DNA of 5,035 nt, taken from assembly GCA_003663115.1 (NCBI GenBank), contig QMZJ01000097.1, forward strand, positions 1 through 5,035, read 5' to 3'. The notes below the pieces were generated by a model. That model saw only the letters and a list, made by a program, of their open reading frames with translations. It made no database searches and was not told the DNA's origin. This document shows positions 1 through 5,035 of the stretch, piece after piece. Position 1 is the stretch's first letter. Every line of letters starts with the position of its first letter. Position numbers and translations under genes: made by a program. This DNA comes from Candidatus Altarchaeales archaeon (GTDB lineage: Archaea; Altiarchaeota; Altiarchaeia; IMC4; QMZM01).

Positions 1-784
1 AGATATAACTCCTCTTTTTTAATTCTTTCATTAAGCCAATAATGGATCTTTTATCTATATTCAATTCCTCGGCAATTTCTTCCACGGTTTTCTTACCATC
101 CATAAGCTTCATAACATTTGATGCGCGCGGAAACTTTAGGAGCCTTAATTTGTCAGTAAAACCGATACCCTTTAGCATTTTTGGCCTGGATTTAAGTACT
201 TCCAGATCCTCCCCTGCTAACTCCTCTGCCTTCTTCCCGGCCTCTTGCTCTACAGGTAAATCCTTTATGGACTCTACAGGTAAATCCTTTATGGATTCTA
301 GTTTTTTCCATTTCTCCTCTAACCTTGCCCATTCCTCATTGAGTTTTCCTAGTTCCTCTCTCCATTTCTCTATCGATTCCTCCTCCTCTTTCTTCCTCTC
401 CTCCTCAACTACTACCCTTTCCACCCCAAGGCGATCTAACGGTATAGCGCGTCTGAACAGTATCCTCTCGTTTGAATCGATGGCAAGAGACATCTCAATT
501 TCACTGAATTTATAGACATCAACATCGCCTATTGATTTAGATGCTTTATTTTTTATTTCCTCGAGAGCCCTTTCTCCATATGAGCTTATACTCTTATCCA
601 GGTCATCAAGAGAAACACCCAGAATATTCCCATCATCTATTAGCATGTCTCCCCTGTACAACCTGCCTTCAAACTTCATAAAAATACGGATAACCCCCCT
701 AAAGTCTTCAGGCAATTTCTTATAAACCGCTTCAAGATTAGCTATCTTCTCAGATATGATGCGTTCCCCCCTAGGCAAATCCAT
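1..784 (-). CDS. DUF2226-like protein with charged linker and C-terminal winged-helix-like region (partial, runs off left edge)
   Basis: An open minus-strand frame starts with ATG at 784 and stays open through 261 codons to the window edge, so the C-terminus is missing. Three parts are visible. Residues about 1-118 resemble archaeal DUF2226: a GVIRIFMKFEGRLYRGDMLI stretch, then DDGNILGVSLDDL, a YGERALEEI helix, and a DVYKFSEIEMSLAID segment. Residues about 124-195 are rich in Glu and Lys with Trp/Leu heptad-like spacing, probably a coiled coil or flexible linker, and contain a duplicated ESIKDLPV octapeptide. Residues about 205-261 (KLRLLKFPRASNVMKLMDGKKTVEEIAEELNIDKRSIIGLMKEL) look like a helix-turn-helix or winged helix. 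There is no signal peptide or membrane segment. The start lies 8 bp after the Roadblock stop, with no strong ribosome binding site, so translational coupling is likely. Function is unknown. The DUF2226 assignment is from memory of the family pattern. The frame being coding is well supported by its length and its fit with the operon. Confidence 0.8.
   Translation of the reverse strand, partial: MDLPRGERIISEKIANLEAVYKKLPEDFRGVIRIFMKFEGRLYRGDMLIDDGNILGVSLDDLDKSISSYGERALEEIKNKASKSIGDVDVYKFSEIEMSLAIDSNERILFRRAIPLDRLGVERVVVEEERKKEEEESIEKWREELGKLNEEWARLEEKWKKLESIKDLPVESIKDLPVEQEAGKKAEELAGEDLEVLKSRPKMLKGIGFTDKLRLLKFPRASNVMKLMDGKKTVEEIAEELNIDKRSIIGLMKELKKRSYI
248..295. repeat. Perfect 24-bp tandem duplication, in frame
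   Basis: Bases 248-271 and 272-295 are identical (unit begins ctctacaggtaa). The unit length is a multiple of three, so on the minus strand it encodes ESIKDLPV twice in a row (residues about 163-178 of the DUF2226-like protein) without breaking the frame. Zero divergence between the copies, including third codon positions, points to a recent slippage or unequal-exchange event. It lies in the charged linker, where length change should be tolerated. Confidence 0.95.
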
Positions 785-792
785 TTTTGATG

Positions 793-1164
793 TTATTTCA
801 TCAATTCCTTTGTTGCATTTGCTACCTTTATAATCTCCATAAGAACTAGACCTAGGTTCGCCTCGGGTCTTACTAAAGCAACTAATGCCGCTGTTGGTCC
901 AGCATCTATAGCAACCAGTTTACAGTCCTCGGCCTCAGATATAACCCTTTTAACTGCACCTTTTCTCAGTTCAGATACCGCGGTCTCTGCTGCACCATAC
1001 ATCGTTGCCGACATTGCTGCAAAGGTTTCGGCATTAACATCTCTGGGCAATCGAGAAGCAACAAGTAAACCATCCCTAGTTGTTATAGCCGCACCATCTA
1101 TATCCCCAACATTCTCAAGTTCTTTCAACAGATCTGTAAGTTCTTCTTTCTTTGATTTTGGCAT
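793..1164 (-). CDS. Roadblock/LC7 domain protein (MglB-like)
   Basis: This encodes a 123-residue cytosolic protein that is a single Roadblock/LC7 domain. The visible pattern is typical: an N-terminal helix (EELTDLLKELENV, 7-19), the first strand with GAAITTRDGLLVAS (24-37), a long alanine-rich helix with AETFAAMSATMYGAAETAVSEL (45-66), then strands EDCKLVAIDAG and AALVALVRPEANLG (79-105) and a closing helix. Roadblock proteins dimerise and bind Ras-like GTPases; bacterial MglB activates GTP hydrolysis by MglA. The gene lies 19 bp after a Ras/Arf-like GTPase gene and 8 bp before a DUF2226-like gene, so regulation or anchoring of that GTPase is the natural inference. I chose the ATG at 1164 because a strong GAGGTGAT site precedes it. 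An in-frame ATG at 1221 would add 19 residues unlike the family and overlap the GTPase gene. No key feature appears to be missing. The exact role is not shown by the sequence. Confidence 0.9.
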   Translation of the reverse strand: MPKSKKEELTDLLKELENVGDIDGAAITTRDGLLVASRLPRDVNAETFAAMSATMYGAAETAVSELRKGAVKRVISEAEDCKLVAIDAGPTAALVALVRPEANLGLVLMEIIKVANATKELMK

Positions 1165-1167
1165 TTC

Positions 1168-1175
1168 ATCACCTC
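1168..1175 (-). promoter_or_regulatory. Ribosome binding site for the Roadblock gene
   Basis: On the minus strand GAGGTGAT is complementary to the 3' end of archaeal 16S rRNA. GAGGTG ends 5 nt before the ATG at 1164 and lies wholly in the 19-bp gap after the GTPase stop codon. It decides the start in favour of 1164 over the upstream ATG at 1221. A second ATG inside the site (1169-1167) is in another frame. Confidence 0.8.
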
Positions 1176-1183
1176 GTGTTAAA

Positions 1184-2401
1184 TTAAACAATTTTATTAA
1201 ATAATGCGTCGAGAACCTCATGGACCTGCTCTTCTTTCAATTTTGCTGGTTCACCTTCCTTCACCTTTGAAAGGTCTTCCGCGGTTACTTGAATGATAGG
1301 TATTTCAGCAGGTAAACTCATCTTTTCTCTAATTTCGTCTGGACTCATTGCACCCTCGAGATCTGCTTTATTCGCAGCTATCACAACGGGTAAACCAACA
1401 CTCTTTGATTTCTCCAGCATCGTCTTTACCCGGATCAGGCTCTGAGGGTTTGTTGAATCTACCATGGCTATAACACCCAGAGATTCACCACCCAGGAGCT
1501 CCAGAATTGGATCAAATCTTTCCTGGCCGGGTGTACCAAACAGATCCACTGAAAAACCAGCATAATCCACATGTCCGTGATCTAACGCAATAGTTGTTCC
1601 CACCCTATCTACCGAAACCGCTCTCGTGGAGGCCGAATGGACGAAAGAGCTTTTCCCGGAATTATACGCACCGGTTACCAAGATCTTTGGAATATAAACC
1701 TTCACCCCCCCTGGGGCCGCGATCTTAAAGGGTACAGAAATGCCTTTCTTGGTTTTTCCATCCCAATTAACCTTAGAGACGATGAAAAATTCCCTCAGAA
1801 TAACCTTTTCTTCTATCGCCTTTAGTTGTACAATAGCGTCAGAGATTAGCCTCAATTTATTTAAAATCTTTTTATCATATTGCCACTCGGTAAATAAGAA
1901 AATACCTGTCGCATTCTTCTCTTTAAATATCTCTTTCCATTCCCTCAGCTCATCTATAGAGTTATCACCACAATGGTCTATCATCGTAGATAATGAATCA
2001 TAGATCACAAGGGTATGGCCGGGTCCAGTAAAATCAAATACATTATCTAGAGTCTTTGTGATCTCTTTTGGATCTCTCGAATTCTTGACAGAAAATCTTT
2101 CCTCGGACTTGGCATTTATCAAACTACTATATGCATCGAGGAAGAAAATTTTTTCATTCTCCTTGTAGGGTTTAATGCTCCAGCCATAATGCTCGATCTC
2201 ATTCTCAACTGCACTGGACATCTTTGACTGGTTTATATATATGCAGGTATCTCCAGATTCGAGCCTTTCCATAAGAGCCTGATACGCAAAGGGTGCATTT
2301 TCGATCCCGGGGTACGCCCACAAGATTGTAATTGTATAGGGTCTTAAACCACCATTTAGGAATTCATCCAGGCGGGGGATACTGGTAGCATATGTTTTCA
2401 T
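1184..2401 (-). CDS. Fusion of a degenerate KaiC/RadA-like domain with a Ras/Arf-like small GTPase (COG2229-like)
   Basis: A 405-residue cytosolic protein with two nucleotide-binding folds. Residues 1-235 follow the KaiC/RadA layout: SIPRLDEFLNGGL at 7-19, a Walker B strand LVIYDSLS at 131-138, ISDAIVQL at 186-193 and a closing VPFKIAAPGGVKVY. Its Walker A position reads AYPGIENA (29-36), lacking the lysine, and the usual Glu-Glu after the next strand is also absent (YINQSKM), so ATP hydrolysis is unlikely. Residues 238-405 are a GTPase with intact motifs: P-loop GAYNSGKS (244-251), switch I threonines T269/T270, FGTPGQERF (288-296) after D286, NKAD (344-347) and a VTA G5 element near 372. 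FGTPGQ and the overall pattern recall the conservon CvnD/COG2229 GTPases more than translation GTPases. A GGTGAT site precedes the ATG, and the Roadblock gene follows after 19 bp. The likely role is a GTP switch whose KaiC-like half serves as sensor or scaffold. The domains are clear; the physiological role is inferred. Confidence 0.88.
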   Translation of the reverse strand: MKTYATSIPRLDEFLNGGLRPYTITILWAYPGIENAPFAYQALMERLESGDTCIYINQSKMSSAVENEIEHYGWSIKPYKENEKIFFLDAYSSLINAKSEERFSVKNSRDPKEITKTLDNVFDFTGPGHTLVIYDSLSTMIDHCGDNSIDELREWKEIFKEKNATGIFLFTEWQYDKKILNKLRLISDAIVQLKAIEEKVILREFFIVSKVNWDGKTKKGISVPFKIAAPGGVKVYIPKILVTGAYNSGKSSFVHSASTRAVSVDRVGTTIALDHGHVDYAGFSVDLFGTPGQERFDPILELLGGESLGVIAMVDSTNPQSLIRVKTMLEKSKSVGLPVVIAANKADLEGAMSPDEIREKMSLPAEIPIIQVTAEDLSKVKEGEPAKLKEEQVHEVLDALFNKIV

Positions 2402-2406
2402 TTTTT

Positions 2407-2412
2407 ATCACC
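2407..2412 (-). promoter_or_regulatory. Ribosome binding site for the KaiC-GTPase fusion gene
   Basis: The minus strand reads GGTGAT five nt before the ATG at 2401, a standard archaeal Shine-Dalgarno sequence. It supports this start and implies a leadered mRNA, consistent with a transcription start some distance upstream in the 67-bp gap after thiL. Confidence 0.7.
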
Positions 2413-2431
2413 GTTATTCTATTTTAATTTT

Positions 2432-2462
2432 CTAATATTAATTAATACGGGATGGTATAAAA
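2432..2462 (-). promoter_or_regulatory. Possible promoter of the GTPase-Roadblock-DUF2226 operon, with a 12-bp palindrome
   Basis: In the 67-bp gap after thiL the minus strand carries a TATA-like TTTTATA at 2462-2456. A start site about 25 nt further on, near 2432, would give a leader of roughly 30 nt containing the ribosome binding site. Between box and start lies the perfect palindrome TATTAATTAATA (2436-2447), which is where a repressor would block initiation. The gap is very AT-rich, so box and palindrome could both be chance, and read-through from thiL remains possible. Confidence 0.35.
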
Positions 2463-2468
2463 CTATTT

Positions 2469-3428
2469 CTATTTTACTATAAAATCGTTTTGGTTTCTGT
2501 TTCTCAAGTTTCTAAAGTGTTCATAACCCCTCCTCTTTATGGCGAATTCCCTCCCGGAATCAATTCCGAGTATATCTTTCTCCTCGGTGATACTTCCTAT
2601 CCTTGTTGCCTCTATGTTTTTTTCGATGACCCTGAGACTATCCTCCGATACGGTGAATAGTAACTCATAATCTCCGCCGCCGTAGAGGGCATAGTCCATC
2701 AGATTTAGATTCATATCCTCTGATAATTTAATGGCCGTTTTTTCCACCGGTATCCTGTTAATATCCAATCTAACCCCCACATTACTTCTATCGGCTATGT
2801 CATAGATGCTCAATGAAAGACTGTCTGAGATATCGGTCATTGCGGATACACTCCTGCTTAAAAGAATGCCCTCCTCGACCCTTGGCTCCGGCTCAAGAGC
2901 CTTCTTTATAATTTTTTTATCGCACTCTAATTTTCTGATTATGAGGTCTGTTGCCATTGCGGCAGATCCCAGCGTTCCAGTAACGGCCAGTACATCACCG
3001 GGTTTGGCCCCCGAGCGCAGAACTGGCTTTTTTGCGAGACCAATTGCGGTGCCCGCTAACGTTAACTTGTTTGCATACTTTGTATCCCCACCAACATACT
3101 CTGCACCATATTTTTTACACTGTTTATCTGCCGATTTTATGATAGACTGAAAATTTTCAAATTCTTCATCTGGGCCGCCATAGGCAAGTAGAAATGCGAG
3201 AGGTTTAGCCCCCATCGCCGCTAAATCGCTGAAATTTACCGTAACGATAAATTTTCCTACCTGTTCCCAACTCATTACTGGCAGGATATGGGTCTCTGAG
3301 TAGATCATATCTGTAGTTAAAACGAGGTATTCATCACTAATCCTTATGCATGCTGCGTCGTCCCCTATGTCCAGAAACTCGCTCAGCCTTCTGATTATCT
3401 CCTTTTCACCCAGGTCTGTAAGTTTCAT
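2469..3428 (-). CDS. thiL: Thiamine-monophosphate kinase
   Basis: ThiL phosphorylates thiamine monophosphate with ATP to give thiamine diphosphate, the last step of cofactor synthesis, in the cytosol. The 319-residue product has the family's normal length and all its landmarks in order: IGDDAA (21-26) and TTDM (38-41) for metal and nucleotide binding, VNFSDLAAMGAKP (64-76), GGDT (113-116), PGD and TGTLG (143-154), the EPR element (181-183), TDISDSL (198-204) and YGGGDYELLFT (249-259). In the last motif the third position is Gly where many homologues have Glu (GGEDYELL), which I regard as a tolerated variant. The fold is that of the PurM/AIR synthetase superfamily. No clear ribosome binding site precedes the ATG, so translation may start on a leaderless or short-leader mRNA. 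It is divergent from sepS across 52 bp and is followed on the same strand, after 67 bp, by the GTPase operon. No other thiamine gene is in view. Confidence 0.95.
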   Translation of the reverse strand: MKLTDLGEKEIIRRLSEFLDIGDDAACIRISDEYLVLTTDMIYSETHILPVMSWEQVGKFIVTVNFSDLAAMGAKPLAFLLAYGGPDEEFENFQSIIKSADKQCKKYGAEYVGGDTKYANKLTLAGTAIGLAKKPVLRSGAKPGDVLAVTGTLGSAAMATDLIIRKLECDKKIIKKALEPEPRVEEGILLSRSVSAMTDISDSLSLSIYDIADRSNVGVRLDINRIPVEKTAIKLSEDMNLNLMDYALYGGGDYELLFTVSEDSLRVIEKNIEATRIGSITEEKDILGIDSGREFAIKRRGYEHFRNLRNRNQNDFIVK

Positions 3429-3480
3429 CTTTTCTATTCTATTATTTAATTTCCAAACCGTAATTTTATAGGAATAAAGG
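3429..3480. promoter_or_regulatory. Divergent thiL/sepS promoter region
   Basis: These 52 bp separate two genes pointing away from each other, so both promoters should lie here. For thiL the minus strand has TATAAAAT at 3470-3463, which would put the start near 3440 and give a short leader. For sepS the plus strand has the weaker TATA-like ttatttaa at about 3442-3449, giving a start near 3471 or at the ATG itself. Each gene's box would sit close to the other's start site, so initiation on the two strands may compete. The box positions are read by eye and are not firm. Confidence 0.45.
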
Positions 3481-4998
3481 ATGAAATCTAAGTGGAAGAA
3501 GGGAAAAACTCATCCCCTTCAGGATATAATACAGGAAGTGAGAAAAGTCTTTATAAATATGGGTTTTGATGAGGTCGAAAACCAGATATTCATTCCAGAG
3601 GGCGATGTCTATAAACAATATGGTTCAGAGGCCCCGGTTATATTGGATAGATGCTATTACCTGGCCGGTTTGCCGAGGCCAGATATTGGTCTCGGAAAGA
3701 AACAGATAGCTGCCATAGAGAATATCCACCCGGGGTTTGATTTCGATGAGTTCAAAAAAATCTTAAGAGGATATAGAGAGGGTTCTGTGGAGGGCGATGA
3801 TCTGGCAGAGGAGATGGTTAACAGGCTGGGGATAGGTATGGATAAGGCTCTAAGGATTATAGACCTGATCCCGGAGTTTAGATCCATAACGCCAATACCA
3901 AGCAGGATAACACTGCGTTCTCACATGACGGCCGCCTGGTTTCCAACGCTCCGAGCAATGCAGGATACCCATGAATTACCCCTCAGATTGTTTTCGATTG
4001 GGCTCAGATTCAGAAGAGAGCAGAGGGTAGATTCAACGCACTTGAGAGTACATTACGGCGCATCATGTGTCGTTATGGATGATGGATTCGACATAGATGA
4101 TGGAAAGAAATTAAGCGACAAAATCCTTGGAGATCTGGGGTTCAGAAACATAAGATTTGCGAGAAAGAAGGCAACATCCAATTACTATGAGAAAGATACG
4201 GAATTCGAGATCTATTCCAATGATCTCGAGATAGCAGATTGTGGTATGTACTCCAGGGTATCGCTCTCAAATTATGATATAGGACACCCCGTATTTAATC
4301 TGGGTTTTGGTCTCGAGAGGATCCTGATGATAAGGAGCAGGAAAGAGGATATACGTGAGATACTCTACCCACAATTTTACAAGCCATTGGAGCTGAGTGA
4401 TGAGGAGATTGCCAGACAGGTGAAGATCAAAATTAAACCGAAGACAGAGGAGGGTAAGGAACTTGTCAAGCTCTTGGTAAGGGAGGCTAAACGATACTCC
4501 GATGAGAGATCCCCGTGCAGGTTCCGCGTCTACAGCGGAAAACTCTTGGGCAGGAAGGTTGACATAGACCTTGTTGAGCGGGAGAGGAATACGAAACTTC
4601 TCGGTCCGGCAGCCTTGAATGAGATCTATGTTTATGATGGCAATATCTATGGCGTTCCCTCAGATGTGGGAAAGTTTGCCAAGGAGCTTACTGGTGTGAA
4701 GGAGAGGGGAATCAAGGTGGACTTCTCCTATATTGATGCCGTCATGAATCTTTTTGTGGCAAATGTAGAGAATTTAATTATGGGTGGGGATAAGGCAATG
4801 GGTGAGACATCAGCAGTGGTGGTTTCATACGCTCCGAATGGGAAGATAAGGGGTTACATGCAGATTAAGATGGCGAAAACCCCGGCGGATTTAAACATAA
4901 AGATAGGGAGTATTGTAAGGAGATTTATTACCTCCAAAAACAAAGGGATATATATAAGGGGTCCCGTCTTCACTGCATTGGAGGTAATCGTAGATTAA
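3481..4998 (+). CDS. sepS: O-phosphoseryl-tRNA(Cys) synthetase (SepRS)
   Basis: A class II synthetase that loads O-phosphoserine onto tRNA(Cys); SepCysS (not in this window) then converts it to Cys-tRNA. The 505 residues match the family from HPLQDIIQEVRKVFINMGFDE (11-31) through YLAGLPRPDIGL (60-71), SRITLRSHMT (141-150), class II motif 2 (FSIGLRFRREQ, 171-181), motif 3 (FNLGFGLER, 272-280), YPQFY (296-300), and the C-terminal anticodon domain with LLGPAALNEIYVYDGNIYG (373-391) and SKNKGIYIRGPVF. T150 and S195 correspond to phosphate-binding T188 and S233 of characterised SepRS, but the S231 position is G193. E366, E368 and T371 match the ExExxT set reported for anticodon reading in the Archaeoglobus enzyme. 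Family members are usually about 535 residues; this one lacks about 38 N-terminal residues. A TAA at 3475-3477 in the same frame rules out an upstream start. No strong ribosome binding site is seen. Identity is near certain, activity probable. Confidence 0.96.
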   Translation: MKSKWKKGKTHPLQDIIQEVRKVFINMGFDEVENQIFIPEGDVYKQYGSEAPVILDRCYYLAGLPRPDIGLGKKQIAAIENIHPGFDFDEFKKILRGYREGSVEGDDLAEEMVNRLGIGMDKALRIIDLIPEFRSITPIPSRITLRSHMTAAWFPTLRAMQDTHELPLRLFSIGLRFRREQRVDSTHLRVHYGASCVVMDDGFDIDDGKKLSDKILGDLGFRNIRFARKKATSNYYEKDTEFEIYSNDLEIADCGMYSRVSLSNYDIGHPVFNLGFGLERILMIRSRKEDIREILYPQFYKPLELSDEEIARQVKIKIKPKTEEGKELVKLLVREAKRYSDERSPCRFRVYSGKLLGRKVDIDLVERERNTKLLGPAALNEIYVYDGNIYGVPSDVGKFAKELTGVKERGIKVDFSYIDAVMNLFVANVENLIMGGDKAMGETSAVVVSYAPNGKIRGYMQIKMAKTPADLNIKIGSIVRRFITSKNKGIYIRGPVFTALEVIVD

Positions 4999-5035
4999 TT
5001 TTATATATCTGATATCTATATATTTAGGTATATAT
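4999..5035. other. AT-rich tail after sepS
   Basis: The last 37 bases are almost all A and T, with a T-run just after the sepS stop and several tatata stretches. They could hold a U-rich terminator for sepS or a TATA box for a gene beyond the window. I see no stable hairpin and no coding sequence, and cannot choose between these readings. Confidence 0.3.

Noticed and set aside
42..515. Plus-strand open frame of 157 codons, very rich in Ser and Phe
   Set aside because: It is the complement of the Glu/Lys-rich linker of the minus-strand DUF2226-like gene: GAG/GAA/AAG codons read backwards give Ser, Phe and Leu. It has no family pattern and no ribosome binding site, and the minus frame fits the operon.
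1165..1221. N-terminal extension of the Roadblock protein starting at ATG 1221
   Set aside because: It would overlap the GTPase gene by 38 bp, adds 19 residues not typical of Roadblock proteins, and ignores the strong GAGGTGAT site before the ATG at 1164.
1637..2003. Two short plus-strand open frames (1637-1825 and 1740-2003)
   Set aside because: Both lie inside the well-supported KaiC-GTPase gene on the other strand and show no recognisable domain.
2806..3150. Plus-strand open frame of 114 codons
   Set aside because: It is antisense to the conserved core of thiL and has no family resemblance.
2469..3428. Possible functional link between thiL and the GTPase operon because they share a strand
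   Set aside because: The 67-bp gap with its own TATA-like box and ribosome binding site suggests separate transcription, and no shared pathway is evident.
3657..3887. Minus-strand open frame of 76 codons
   Set aside because: It is antisense to conserved SepRS sequence, with no independent support.
4999..5035. Repeated tatata and atatct motifs after sepS, considered as a hairpin or repeat array
   Set aside because: The stretch is short and almost pure A/T; no perfect stem with a loop can be drawn beyond the six-base gatatc, so it is recorded only as an AT-rich tail.

Overview
The window looks like archaeal chromosome, most likely from a methanogen or a relative. The strongest marker is a complete O-phosphoseryl-tRNA synthetase (SepRS), an enzyme of the tRNA-dependent cysteine pathway found in most methanogens and some related archaeal lineages. 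Archaeal-style GGTGAT/GAGGTGAT ribosome binding sites, TATA-like boxes, AGG/AGA arginine codons and frequent ATA isoleucine codons agree with this. I cannot place the genus. The window is densely coded and has no RNA gene, CRISPR array, insertion sequence or phage gene that I can see.

Layout: four genes run leftward from about 3428 and one runs rightward from 3481. From right to left on the minus strand these are thiL (thiamine-monophosphate kinase, 2469-3428), a 405-residue fusion of a KaiC/RadA-like domain with a Ras/Arf-like small GTPase (1184-2401), a 123-residue Roadblock/LC7 protein (793-1164), and a DUF2226-like protein with a charged linker and a C-terminal winged-helix-like region (start at 784, open at the left edge). 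On the plus strand sepS fills 3481-4998. The 52-bp gap between thiL and sepS must hold two divergent promoters. The 67-bp gap between thiL and the GTPase gene holds a plausible promoter and a 12-bp palindrome.

How the genes fit together: thiL and sepS are housekeeping genes for thiamine diphosphate and Cys-tRNA formation. The three genes left of 2401 are spaced 19 and 8 bp apart and look like one operon. A small GTPase paired with a Roadblock protein recalls MglA/MglB polarity modules of bacteria and the GTPase/Roadblock pair (CvnD/CvnB) of Streptomyces conservons. Here the GTPase is fused to a KaiC-like domain that has lost its Walker A lysine and its catalytic glutamates, so it probably acts as a scaffold or sensor. 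The third protein could be the output or partner subunit. This three-gene set is the most interesting item in the window; its function is unknown and the switch model is inference.

In SepRS, two departures deserve attention: about 38 N-terminal residues of the usual family architecture are missing, and one of the two serines reported to contact the phosphoserine phosphate appears to be glycine.
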